From: Firm-04 sp045642925 | GTDB taxonomy: Bacteria; Bacillota; Clostridia; Oscillospirales; Ruminococcaceae | Assembly (NCBI GenBank): GCA_045642925.1 | Contig: JAZUJW010000034.1 | Span: 1-64,000 of the forward strand | DNA: 64,000 nucleotides | Direction of reading: 5' to 3' | Shown here: in pieces, positions 16,087 to 24,055 of the stretch | How the letters are laid out: every line of letters begins with the position of its first letter | Numbering within the stretch: position 1 is the stretch's first letter | The notes under the pieces: model-generated | Database searches by the model: none | What the model was told of the DNA's origin: nothing | The model's input: only the letters and a program-made list of their open reading frames with translations | Translations under genes and position numbers: made by a program

Positions 16087-16596
16087 TTATTGTCCTTCTG
16101 CAACCTGCACAGCAGGCACACGGTGCTTACGGCGGCGAACAGAAAGGAAAATCAACAAGAAAATACCGCCTGCGGAACCTGCAATCAACAAAATGCCCAT
16201 CGGCAGCAGCTCGTCTGTGTTGCCGAAGTCTACAACGCGCTGGTCTATATGTTCAGGGTCGCAATACATGGTGACGGTGCTTCCGACTTGAAGCTGCCGC
16301 CGCAAAGCAGTTGCGCAGGTCGTACCAATTTCCTGTTTCATTTGCGGATCACAGTCTGCGGATGGTTCCAGCGTGACCACACACCAAAGCGGGTTATTCT
16401 CCACCGGCTCCATGTCGGTAATGGTAACGGAAACCGTGGTATAATATGCTTTTGCTTCCTGAAGTCCTGTTTCTATCATGGCACGAAGCCAAAGCAGCAG
16501 ACAGCCGTAAAGCAAAGTAAGTATCAGCAGAAGAAACAGCAGGATTTTTCCGAAACGCAAACCGATTTGCTTCATTTTTTCTTTGACAGAACGCAT
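16087..16596 (-). CDS. DUF3592-like membrane protein
   Basis: Protein of 169 residues when started at the ATG at 16596, which is 6 nt after AGGAG; a longer in-frame ORF lacks a ribosome site. A membrane helix near the N-terminus (GKILLFLLLILTLLYGCLLL) is followed by a 90-residue ectodomain and a second helix near the C-terminus (MGILLIAGSAGGIFLLIFLS), ending in a basic tail. The ectodomain pattern, ending VGSTVTMYCDPEHI, resembles DUF3592 proteins. Function is unknown. A promoter lies at 16652-16680, back to back with the lipoprotein gene. Confidence 0.75.
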   Translation of the reverse strand: MRSVKEKMKQIGLRFGKILLFLLLILTLLYGCLLLWLRAMIETGLQEAKAYYTTVSVTITDMEPVENNPLWCVVTLEPSADCDPQMKQEIGTTCATALRRQLQVGSTVTMYCDPEHIDQRVVDFGNTDELLPMGILLIAGSAGGIFLLIFLSVRRRKHRVPAVQVAEGQ

Positions 16597-16651
16597 GAAA
16601 TTCTCCTGTTTTGATAGATTTTCCGCAGTATTCTGCGGGGATGATAGAATG

Positions 16652-16680
16652 ATTATAACATATAAAAGCAAATTTGACAA
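16652..16680 (-). promoter_or_regulatory. Promoter of the DUF3592-like gene
   Basis: Minus-strand TTGTCA (16675-16680), 17-nt spacer, TATAAT (16652-16657). Confidence 0.7.
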
Positions 16681-16730
16681 GCCGTTCCGAGAAAAACGTG
16701 CTGAAAAGACATAGAAAAGGAGCACTGCAC

Positions 16731-17147
16731 ATGAAAAAAAGCGTATTTTGTGCCGTTTTGATTAGCGGCTGCCTGTTGATGGGATGCAATGAATCATCTT
16801 CGGTTCCGCAGGAGATGCAGTACATCAAGACGAGCGTATTCTATGACACGGTAATGGATATGTACAATAACCCCGACAATTATCTTGGCGGGAAATATCA
16901 TATGGTTGGAGAATTGACTTCTGTAACGGATGATAGTGGGGCAACATATTATTCGGTATGCGGAAACAGTCCGACAGACCGTGATGAACGAATTGGAATT
17001 GAATTGAAATACGATGATTTTTCAAATGTTTCGGTTGGAGATACGATCACGGTTGAGGGAACACTCGATACGGAGAAAGCAGAAGTCGAAGGCGAAGAAC
17101 ACGAACTCCTGATTTTGCGTGTAACGCTTTTGGAAAAGCGTGCATGA
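16731..17147 (+). CDS. Small lipoprotein, OB-fold-like, unknown function
   Basis: Protein of 138 residues starting at the ATG 8 nt after AAAGGAG; in-frame codons upstream have no ribosome site. The N-terminus MKKSVFCAVLISGCLLMGCN is a lipoprotein signal with a lipobox ending in Cys19. The mature part is acidic and beta-rich (YHMVGELTSVTDDSGATYYS, VSVGDTITVEGTLDTE), reminiscent of small OB-fold domains. It should be anchored outside the cell membrane. I do not recognise the family. Confidence 0.75.
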   Translation: MKKSVFCAVLISGCLLMGCNESSSVPQEMQYIKTSVFYDTVMDMYNNPDNYLGGKYHMVGELTSVTDDSGATYYSVCGNSPTDRDERIGIELKYDDFSNVSVGDTITVEGTLDTEKAEVEGEEHELLILRVTLLEKRA

Positions 17148-17177
17148 AAAATGTTCTGTGCACAATCATAAAAAAAT

Positions 17178-17222
17178 GAGGCAAGAGGATGGCATGATGC
17201 ATTCCTCTTGCCTCACTTTCGT
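17178..17222 (+). terminator. Rho-independent terminator after the lipoprotein gene
   Basis: Stem GAGGCAAGAGGA/TCCTCTTGCCTC (12 bp, loop about 13 nt) followed by ACTTTCGTTTT. The arms resemble the hairpin inside repeat copy 3. Confidence 0.8.
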
Positions 17223-17611
17223 TTTCGCAGGTTTTTTTCCGTGATTTTTCCTTCTGCATATGTTATACTCTCTATTGTAAGGACGAACTGCTTTTCGTGG
17301 CTTCAGCACAACGGTGCGTAAGGTGATGATGAGTCATTCTGCAACGCATTCCGACGCCCTTACAAATCTTATGCATCACTTTGCATAGACACTTTATAGA
17401 ATGAAAATCAGATCCTGCGCAGATGTGCATCGCAATCCCAACCGCACAGCTGCATAGTTTGCAGACCTTGTCTGTCATCGGATTTCGTACAGTTAATCTG
17501 CTGCCAAGCCTCCGTGCTCCGCACTGAAGCGCTGTACTCAAGATGCACAGCCGTCTGCTTATGAAAGGATCATGACTCGTCAATCCGCCATCCGAATAGG
17601 GAGGTTTACAT
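17223..17611 (+). other. Long leader region upstream of the slipin gene
   Basis: Stretch of 389 nt without a convincing gene. A possible promoter (GTGATT at 17241, 17-nt spacer, TATACT at 17264-17269) would give a leader of about 335 nt before the slipin ATG. Small hairpins are visible, for example CAGAC/GTCTG (about 17461-17473) and GTGC/GCAC (about 17515-17525), and TGCATAG occurs twice. The overlapping minus-strand ORF is Cys-rich and has no ribosome site. It may be a structured leader or a separate small RNA. Confidence 0.4.
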
Positions 17612-18715
17612 ATGAAGATTATCGTAGAGGAGAACACCAAAGCCCTCGTTTTCCGTGACGGAAAACTCGTCACCCTGCTGAACACCGGCAAGTATCGGAT
17701 GTTCGGCAATATCTCGACCGAAGTCCTCGATATGCGGCAAAATGCCGAATCCATTCACTGCACACTCAAACAGCTCCTGAAGCTGCCCGAGTTTGCAAAT
17801 CAAGTCACCGTTCAGGAGGTTGGTGATGAGGAAATCGGCATCCATCTGCTGGACGGCAAATACAACAGCACCATCACAGCAGGGACGCACGCATTCTGGA
17901 ATGAGAATGGAACGCACACTTTCATTCTGGTAGATATGTCGAATCCCGAAATTCCAGACACCGTATCAAAAGCGCTCCTTCAAAAAATGCCCAAAAATCT
18001 TTACCATAAATTCGAAATACACGAATACGAGGTCGGCAGACTCTACTTCGACAACCAATTCATCAGACTGCTGAAACCCGGAACATATATGTTCTGGAAC
18101 GGCATCACAAAAGTCACTGCCGATGCCATCGACATCCGCTTGCAGCAGTTGAACCTGCAAACGCAGGAAATGCTGACGCAAGACAAAATCGAGGTACGAA
18201 CCAACTTCCTCTGCCACTATCGCATCACAGACTACATCAAAATCACGAACGAAATCGAAAACTACAAAGAACAAATCTACGCAGCAGCACAGCTTGCATT
18301 GCGCGAGTACATCAGCACGCACAAGCTCGACGAACTTCTCGAAGCCAAAGCGGAAATGGCTGAATATGTCCTTGCGGCATTGAAAGCCAAAGAAGCAAGC
18401 TACTTCGTAGAATTCGAAGATGCCGGCGTGAAAGACCTCATCCTGCCGGGCGAAATCCGCGACATCATGAACATGGTTCTGGTTGCGGAAAAACGCGCAC
18501 AAGCGAGCGTGATCACACGCCGTGAGGAGGTCGCCTCGACACGTTCTTTGCTGAACACAGCAAAGCTGATGGATGAAAACCAGACGCTCTACAAGCTGAA
18601 AGAGCTGGAGTATCTGGAACACATCTGTGAGAAGGTCGGGAACATCACATTGAACGGCAACGGTGATGTGCTGACACAGCTTGCAAATCTGGTCAATGCC
18701 CAGAAAAAAAGTTAA
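17612..18715 (+). CDS. Slipin/SPFH (band 7) family protein
   Basis: Protein of 367 residues with an SPFH core (about 115-290), including YMFWNGITKVTADAIDIRLQ, MLTQDKIEVRTNFLCHYRIT and LDELLEAKAEMAEYVLAAL. The region around RDIMNMVLVAEKRAQASVITRREEVASTRS is the typical stomatin oligomerisation helix. Unlike most slipins it has no N-terminal membrane hairpin; instead an extra domain (about 1-110) resembles a degenerate repeat of the SPFH start (NTKALVFRDGKLVTLLNTGKY). It may be soluble or peripheral. The start has a strong GGGAGG ribosome site. Confidence 0.88.
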   Translation: MKIIVEENTKALVFRDGKLVTLLNTGKYRMFGNISTEVLDMRQNAESIHCTLKQLLKLPEFANQVTVQEVGDEEIGIHLLDGKYNSTITAGTHAFWNENGTHTFILVDMSNPEIPDTVSKALLQKMPKNLYHKFEIHEYEVGRLYFDNQFIRLLKPGTYMFWNGITKVTADAIDIRLQQLNLQTQEMLTQDKIEVRTNFLCHYRITDYIKITNEIENYKEQIYAAAQLALREYISTHKLDELLEAKAEMAEYVLAALKAKEASYFVEFEDAGVKDLILPGEIRDIMNMVLVAEKRAQASVITRREEVASTRSLLNTAKLMDENQTLYKLKELEYLEHICEKVGNITLNGNGDVLTQLANLVNAQKKS

Positions 18716-18729
18716 TCAGCAAAAAACAA

Positions 18730-18762
18730 GCTGATACGGCAAAACGTATCAGCGTGTCTTTT
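18730..18762. terminator. Bidirectional terminator between slipin and aguB
   Basis: Perfect 9-bp stem GCTGATACG/CGTATCAGC, loop GCAAAA. It is followed by GTGTCTTTTTT on the plus strand and by TTGTTTTTT on the minus strand, so it can serve both convergent genes. Confidence 0.88.
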
Positions 18763-19638
18763 TTATTTCAGAATATCGTGGTAGCAGTCGGGACGTCTGT
18801 CACGGAAAATGCCCCAGCAGAAACGGTCATTTTGCAGGTCATCCAAGTCGAATTCCTGTGTCAGAACCGTATCGCCCGTTTTTTGCGCTTCTACAACTAT
18901 CTTTCCAGTGTTGTCCGCAATAAATGACGAACCGAAGAAATTCAACGCAGAGGACTGATTTGCATTCTCCTCACAAGGCTTGACTTCTTCCAGACCGTAG
19001 CGGTTTGCAGCAATCACAGGCATCATATTCGTTGCCGCATGACCTTGCATGACACGCTGCCAATGTCCGATACTGTCCGTTTCCAGAATCGGTTCAGAGC
19101 CGATGGCAGTCGGGAAAAACAACAATTCTGCGCCATTATTCGCAAAACAGCGAGCCGTTTCCGCAAACCATTGATCCCAACAAATGCCGACACCGATGCG
19201 GGCATAGCGCGTATTCCAGACACGAAATCCAGTATTTCCGGGCGTAAAATAAAACTTCTCCTGATAGAAATGGTCATCAGGAATGTGCGTCTTGCGATAT
19301 ACGCCGAGGATAGAGCCATCTGCATCTATGATGGCAATGGAATTATAGAGAACATTTCCGTCACGCTCATAGAAGCTGATGGGGAGAACCACTTCGAGTT
19401 CTTTTGCAACTTTCTGAAAATGCAGAACTGCGTCATTTTCATTTAGTTGTTTTGCAAATTGATAATATTCATAACGGCGTTCCTGACAAAAATACTGCCG
19501 TTCAAAGAGTTCAGGCAATAGAATGATTTGGCTGCCATTTCTTGCGGCATCGCGCACAAGTGCATCTGCATGGTTTATATTTTCGGTCAGTGTGCCCAGG
19601 CAGGACATCTGAACCGCACCAACGGTTACTTTTCTCAT
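18763..19638 (-). CDS. aguB: N-carbamoylputrescine amidase
   Basis: Nitrilase-superfamily amidohydrolase of 291 residues that converts N-carbamoylputrescine to putrescine, CO2 and ammonia. The catalytic triad is visible: Glu in LLPELFERQYFC, Lys in YRKTHIPDDHFY, and Cys in GVGICWDQWF. DVLTQEFDLD near the C-terminus is also typical. It is the last gene of the polyamine operon; its ATG overlaps the aguA stop by 4 bp and has an AAAAGGAG site. The pairing with agmatine deiminase makes the assignment firm. Confidence 0.96.
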   Translation of the reverse strand: MRKVTVGAVQMSCLGTLTENINHADALVRDAARNGSQIILLPELFERQYFCQERRYEYYQFAKQLNENDAVLHFQKVAKELEVVLPISFYERDGNVLYNSIAIIDADGSILGVYRKTHIPDDHFYQEKFYFTPGNTGFRVWNTRYARIGVGICWDQWFAETARCFANNGAELLFFPTAIGSEPILETDSIGHWQRVMQGHAATNMMPVIAANRYGLEEVKPCEENANQSSALNFFGSSFIADNTGKIVVEAQKTGDTVLTQEFDLDDLQNDRFCWGIFRDRRPDCYHDILK

Positions 19639-20759
19639 AGAATCGCTCCTTTTGGTATTTGCTGTGTCAGGCAGTGAATGTTGCCGCCACCTTTGATCAG
19701 TTCAATCGCAGGAATGGGAATCACTGTGCGATTTGGACAAGCCTCTTGAACAATACGTAACGCACGAGCATCACTGTCAGCATTATCGCCGCCAAATTGC
19801 GGGAGCAAAATGCTGTGATTTGTAAAATAAAAATTCACATACGAAGCTGCCAGGCGCTCACCAATTTCACGTTGATCTTCGCCCTCTGCAAAGGTCATTC
19901 CGGCAATATCATCAGCCGTAAAGCACACAGGAACATCTGGGATAGGCAGCTTATGAATCTTGATTTTACGTCCTTTTGCATCCGTCTGAGCATTCAGATA
20001 CTCAAAGCAAGCTTTCGAAAGCGGATACTGTGGGTCAGTCTCATCATCCGTCCAGGCAAGCAGTACTTCAGCCGAATTGATAAAACAGCAAACATTGTCA
20101 ACGTGCTCATTTGTCTCGTCATTATAAATGCCGCGCGGCAGCCACAGTACCTTTTCGCCGCCCAGATAATCACAGAGAGTCTGCGAAATCTGTTCTTTTG
20201 TCATCTGTGGGTTACGCCCGCCACTGAGCAAACAACTTTCCGTGACCATCAGTGTACCTTCGCCGTCAGAATGAATCGAGCCGCCTTCCAGCACAAAATG
20301 CTGCGCATCATAGCAGTCAAGATGCAACGATTCACAAAACTTCGCAGCTACGGCATTATCCTGTTCGTAATCTGCATAAAGTCCATCATAGTCGCCGCCC
20401 CATGCATTAAACTGCCAGTCAATGCCTCTGACCAAATTTTGCGAATTCACAACAAAAGTTGGCCCGGTATCACGCGCCCATGCATCATCCTGTGGGATGT
20501 CTAAGAGTGTAACATTTTTAATATTAGAAAGATATTGCTCAGCACGATTTCGAACACGAGAATTGCACAAGACAAAAACACGCTCATCCTTTGAAATTGC
20601 TTCAATCATTTGCGCAAATATCTCAGCCGCAGGAATCGCATCTTCGCGCCACGAGCCAGGTCTGTCAGGAAAAATCATGAGGCATCCGTCATGCTCCGCA
20701 TATTCTGCCGGCATATAAAAGCCATCGTTTTTCGGCTTTGATACGAGTTTTTTCATCAT
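19635..20759 (-). CDS. aguA: Agmatine deiminase
   Basis: Protein of 374 residues of the peptidyl-arginine-deiminase fold; it hydrolyses agmatine to N-carbamoylputrescine and ammonia. Landmarks are MPAEYAEHDGCLMIFPDRPG at the N-terminus, DDAWARDTGPTFVVN, GIDWQFNAWGG, VLEGGSIHSDGEGT, NEHVDNVCCF, and the C-terminal GGGNIHCLTQQ with the nucleophilic Cys. The start overlaps the nspC stop by 4 bp. Its substrate comes from the arginine decarboxylase at the start of the same operon. Confidence 0.97.
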   Translation of the reverse strand: MMKKLVSKPKNDGFYMPAEYAEHDGCLMIFPDRPGSWREDAIPAAEIFAQMIEAISKDERVFVLCNSRVRNRAEQYLSNIKNVTLLDIPQDDAWARDTGPTFVVNSQNLVRGIDWQFNAWGGDYDGLYADYEQDNAVAAKFCESLHLDCYDAQHFVLEGGSIHSDGEGTLMVTESCLLSGGRNPQMTKEQISQTLCDYLGGEKVLWLPRGIYNDETNEHVDNVCCFINSAEVLLAWTDDETDPQYPLSKACFEYLNAQTDAKGRKIKIHKLPIPDVPVCFTADDIAGMTFAEGEDQREIGERLAASYVNFYFTNHSILLPQFGGDNADSDARALRIVQEACPNRTVIPIPAIELIKGGGNIHCLTQQIPKGAIL

Positions 20760-21898
20760 GACAGCCTTCCTTTGAAATCTTCATAGCCGAAGCGTTTGAT
20801 TGTTTCATATGTTCCATCGGTGTGAAGTATACCAATCTCGGGCAATGGCATTCCATTGAATGTATTATTTTTTACCATTGAATAGATTGCCATATCTTCA
20901 AAGCAGAGACGATCGCCGATATTCAGCGGTTCATCAAAGCTGTAATCTCCGATCACATCGCCCGCCAGACAAGTGCAGGACGAAAGTCTGTAGGTATGTG
21001 TTTTTTCTTCCTTTTCGCCAGATAAAAACAGCGGTGGGCGATATGGCATTTCCAATACATCAGGCATATGACACGCCGCAGATGTGTCTAATATTGCGAT
21101 ATCCATGCCATTATGCACAATTTCTTGAATCTCAGTTACCATATATCCCGCATTCAATGCGACCGCTTCCCCCGGTTCAAGATATACGGTAACATCGTAT
21201 TTCCGTTGAAAATCAATAATTAATTGTTCGAGAAGTGCTATGTCATAGTCCTTGCGTGTGATGTGATGTCCGCCGCCAAAATTCACCCACTTGCATTGTT
21301 TTAGATATTTACCAAACTTTTCTTCAACGCTTTTCAGCGTCACCGCAAGATCGTTCGAATTTTGTTCGCAAAGTGTATGAAAATGAATGCCATCCACGCC
21401 TTCAAATGCTGACGCATCAAAATTTGCGATTGGCACGCCAAGTCTGGAGTATGGTGCGCAAGGGTCATAGATATCGCCATGCTGCTGCGTAGAACATTCA
21501 GGATTGATTCGAATCCCGATACTTTTTCCCGCGCATTTCGCACGGTATTTTTCAAGTTGTGAAAACGAATTAAATACAATATGGTCTGATTTTGCTACAA
21601 TTTCATCAAATTCATTTTCTTTATATGCGGGAGAAAAAACGTGTACCTCCCCCGCAAATTCTTCCCGTCCAAGCCTAGCTTCATAAAGACCGCTTGCTGT
21701 CGTTCCGGCAAGATATTGACTTATCATGGGATAAAGTGCAAAAGCGGAGAATGCTTTCTGCGCAAGCAAAATACGACACCCTGTATGTTCCTGCACTGAT
21801 TTTAAAATTTCCAGATTGTATAGCAATTTCGTTTCATCAATAACATAGCAGGGTGTTTGTACCTTTTCCAGTGCCGGAGAAACCACTCTGTGCATCAT
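20756..21898 (-). CDS. nspC: Carboxynorspermidine/carboxyspermidine decarboxylase
   Basis: PLP-dependent, alanine-racemase-fold decarboxylase of 380 residues. It removes the carboxyl group from carboxyspermidine (or carboxynorspermidine). The PLP lysine lies in LLAQKAFSAFALYP near the N-terminus. Other landmarks are RINPECSTQ, SRLGVPIANF, WVNFGGGHHITRKDYD, YLEPGEAV and the C-terminal SCTCLAGDVIGDY. The start codon shares one base with the stop of the dehydrogenase gene. It acts directly after that dehydrogenase in the SpeD-independent spermidine route. Confidence 0.94.
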   Translation of the reverse strand: MMHRVVSPALEKVQTPCYVIDETKLLYNLEILKSVQEHTGCRILLAQKAFSAFALYPMISQYLAGTTASGLYEARLGREEFAGEVHVFSPAYKENEFDEIVAKSDHIVFNSFSQLEKYRAKCAGKSIGIRINPECSTQQHGDIYDPCAPYSRLGVPIANFDASAFEGVDGIHFHTLCEQNSNDLAVTLKSVEEKFGKYLKQCKWVNFGGGHHITRKDYDIALLEQLIIDFQRKYDVTVYLEPGEAVALNAGYMVTEIQEIVHNGMDIAILDTSAACHMPDVLEMPYRPPLFLSGEKEEKTHTYRLSSCTCLAGDVIGDYSFDEPLNIGDRLCFEDMAIYSMVKNNTFNGMPLPEIGILHTDGTYETIKRFGYEDFKGRLS

Positions 21899-23151
21899 TA
21901 ATCCACCAAAATCGGGTTTTCAACCACTTTCCAGGGCAGACCATACTTGTTCAGCGCATCCATGTACGGATCCGGATCAAATTCTTCCACATTAAACACG
22001 CCCGCACCGCTCCAAGTACCGCTTGCAACCATCGCAGTGCCAATCATGGCAGGCACACCAGTGGTGTACGATACCGCCTGTGCGCCGGTTTCCTTATATG
22101 CTTCCTGATGATCACATACATTGTAAATGTAGATAGTACGTTCTTTTCCATCCTTGACACCACGATAGATGCAACCAATATTGGTCTTGCCGACCGTGCG
22201 TGGGCCAAGCGATGCGGGATCAGGAAGGAGCGCTTTCAGGAACTTGATCGGGACAATCTCGTGACCTTCAAATTGTATCGGAGTTGTACCAAGCATTCCG
22301 ACATTTTGCAGACAGTTCATATGCGTCAGGTAGCTCTGACCGAATGTCATGAAGAAGCGAATGCGCTTTACTCCAGGTATATTCTTTGCTAAGGACTCGA
22401 TTTCCTCATGGTGCAGCAGGTACATATCTTTCATGCCGACACCCTCAAAATTGTACTCCCGCTTGATTTCCATAGGCTTCGTTTCAACCCAGTGACCATC
22501 TTCCCAATACGAACCGTTTGCAGAAACCTCACGCAAATTGATTTCGGGGTTAAAATTCGTGGCAAACGGATAACCATGGTCGCCGCCATTGCAGTCGAGA
22601 ATATCAATGTAATTAATTTCATCAAAATAGTGTTTCAACGCATATGCTGTATAAACAGAAGTTACGCCAGGATCGAAACCGGTGCCGAGCAAAGCAGTAA
22701 GACCGGCTTCCTTGAATCTATCCTGATATGCCCACTGCCACGAGTAATCAAAATATGCGGTGAAGCCTTTTTCCTTGCAGCGTTGCTCATAAATTTTGCG
22801 CCATGCAGGATCGTCAGTATCCTCAGCTTCATAATTCGCTGTATCTACGTAGTTTGCGCCGCAAGCGAGGCAAGCATCCATGATGACAAGATCCTGATAA
22901 GGCAGAGCCACATTCAGAACCGTATGCGGCTGAAATTTACGCATCAGCGTGGTTAATGATTCAAAGCTATCTGCATCGACCTTAGCTGTTGATAATCTTG
23001 CAGATGTTTTCGGCTGCAATTTTGCCACAAGTGCGTCACATTTTGAAACTGTTCTGCTGGCAATACAAATCTCAGTAAATACTGGATTTTCACAGCATTT
23101 GTGAATTGCGACTGTCGCAACACCGCCGCATCCGATGACCAATAATTTCAT
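21898..23151 (-). CDS. Carboxynorspermidine/carboxyspermidine dehydrogenase
   Basis: Saccharopine-dehydrogenase-like protein of 417 residues. The Rossmann motif is at the N-terminus (LLVIGCGGVATVAIHKCC). Later landmarks are VDADSFESLTTLM, NVALPYQDL, GANYVDTANYE, LLGTGFDPGVTSVYTAY and ILDCNGGDHGYPFATNF. The enzyme condenses aspartate semialdehyde with putrescine (or diaminopropane) and reduces the product with NADPH to carboxyspermidine. It has a GGAGGG ribosome site and is followed without gap by the decarboxylase. Which diamine it prefers cannot be read from the sequence; putrescine is expected from the rest of the operon. Confidence 0.94.
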   Translation of the reverse strand: MKLLVIGCGGVATVAIHKCCENPVFTEICIASRTVSKCDALVAKLQPKTSARLSTAKVDADSFESLTTLMRKFQPHTVLNVALPYQDLVIMDACLACGANYVDTANYEAEDTDDPAWRKIYEQRCKEKGFTAYFDYSWQWAYQDRFKEAGLTALLGTGFDPGVTSVYTAYALKHYFDEINYIDILDCNGGDHGYPFATNFNPEINLREVSANGSYWEDGHWVETKPMEIKREYNFEGVGMKDMYLLHHEEIESLAKNIPGVKRIRFFMTFGQSYLTHMNCLQNVGMLGTTPIQFEGHEIVPIKFLKALLPDPASLGPRTVGKTNIGCIYRGVKDGKERTIYIYNVCDHQEAYKETGAQAVSYTTGVPAMIGTAMVASGTWSGAGVFNVEEFDPDPYMDALNKYGLPWKVVENPILVD

Positions 23152-23198
23152 ATAGAATGCCCTCCAATGTAATTATATTTTTTAGCGTATCGCAATTT

Positions 23199-24053
23199 TT
23201 AGCGTTCTTCTTCAATCAGCATATCTTCCACATATTTTGGCAGCATGAATGCCCCACAATGTAGATTTGCCGAATAATACCACGTTTTCAATCCACGCGC
23301 TTTCCACCTATTTGCGTCAAAATCCCGTATCGGGTGGTACTTTTTCGAGGCAAAGCCAAAAAGCCAATAGCCCGAAGGACAGGTCGGAATATGCGCCTGA
23401 TACACGCGGGAAATCGGAAAACTACGGAATGCCTTTCGGTGCATCGCACGGCAAGCATCCTCGTCCTCATCAAAAAACGGGCTGCCATGCTGATAAACCA
23501 TGATACCGTCGTCTTTTAGTGCCTTAAAGCAGCTTCCGTAGAACTCCTTCGTAAACAGTCCCGCCGTGTGACCGAGCGGATCGGTGCTGTCGTTAATAAT
23601 TAAATCATATTCATCTTGCCGTCCACGCAGAAACCGCAGACCGTCACGATAGCAGATGGAAACACGCGGATCATCCAAACCACGCGCATTATCTGGAAAA
23701 TACTCACGGCAAACCTTCACAAACATCTCGTCAGCCTCGACCACGTCAATGGCTTCAATTTCGTCATAATACGAAAGTTCCCGCGCAACGCCGCCGTCGC
23801 CGCCGCCAATGACCAGCACGCGCCGAACGTGCGGATGCACCGCCATCGGAACGTGTACAATCATTTCATCATACGTAAATTCGTCCTTTTCGGAGAAAAT
23901 CACGCTGCCGTCCGAGGTCAGGAAGCGTCCGAATTCTTCCGATTCGAACACGTCAATGCGCTGAAAGTCACTCGTACCGCTGAACAATTGTTTTTCCACT
24001 CGAATCGACATTTTCACGTTATTCGTGTGCATTTCCGAGAACCAAAAGTCCAT
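23199..24053 (-). CDS. speE: Polyamine aminopropyltransferase (spermidine synthase)
   Basis: Rossmann-fold aminopropyltransferase of 284 residues. It shows SDGSVIFSEKDEFTYDEMI, the nucleotide-binding VLVIGGGDGGVARELSYYD, IDVVEAD, and YDLIINDSTDPLGHTAGLF with the catalytic Asp. The family transfers aminopropyl from decarboxylated SAM to putrescine. No speD (SAM decarboxylase) is present in this operon or elsewhere in the window, whereas the alternative carboxyspermidine route is. The gene lies 2 nt after speA and has a GGAGGAGG ribosome site. Confidence 0.95.
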   Translation of the reverse strand: MDFWFSEMHTNNVKMSIRVEKQLFSGTSDFQRIDVFESEEFGRFLTSDGSVIFSEKDEFTYDEMIVHVPMAVHPHVRRVLVIGGGDGGVARELSYYDEIEAIDVVEADEMFVKVCREYFPDNARGLDDPRVSICYRDGLRFLRGRQDEYDLIINDSTDPLGHTAGLFTKEFYGSCFKALKDDGIMVYQHGSPFFDEDEDACRAMHRKAFRSFPISRVYQAHIPTCPSGYWLFGFASKKYHPIRDFDANRWKARGLKTWYYSANLHCGAFMLPKYVEDMLIEEER

Positions 24054-24055
24054 CG

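Noticed and set aside
17272..17754. Minus-strand Cys-rich frame of 160 codons in the slipin leader
   Set aside because: No ribosome site, overlaps the slipin start, and its composition looks random; the leader is better read as non-coding.
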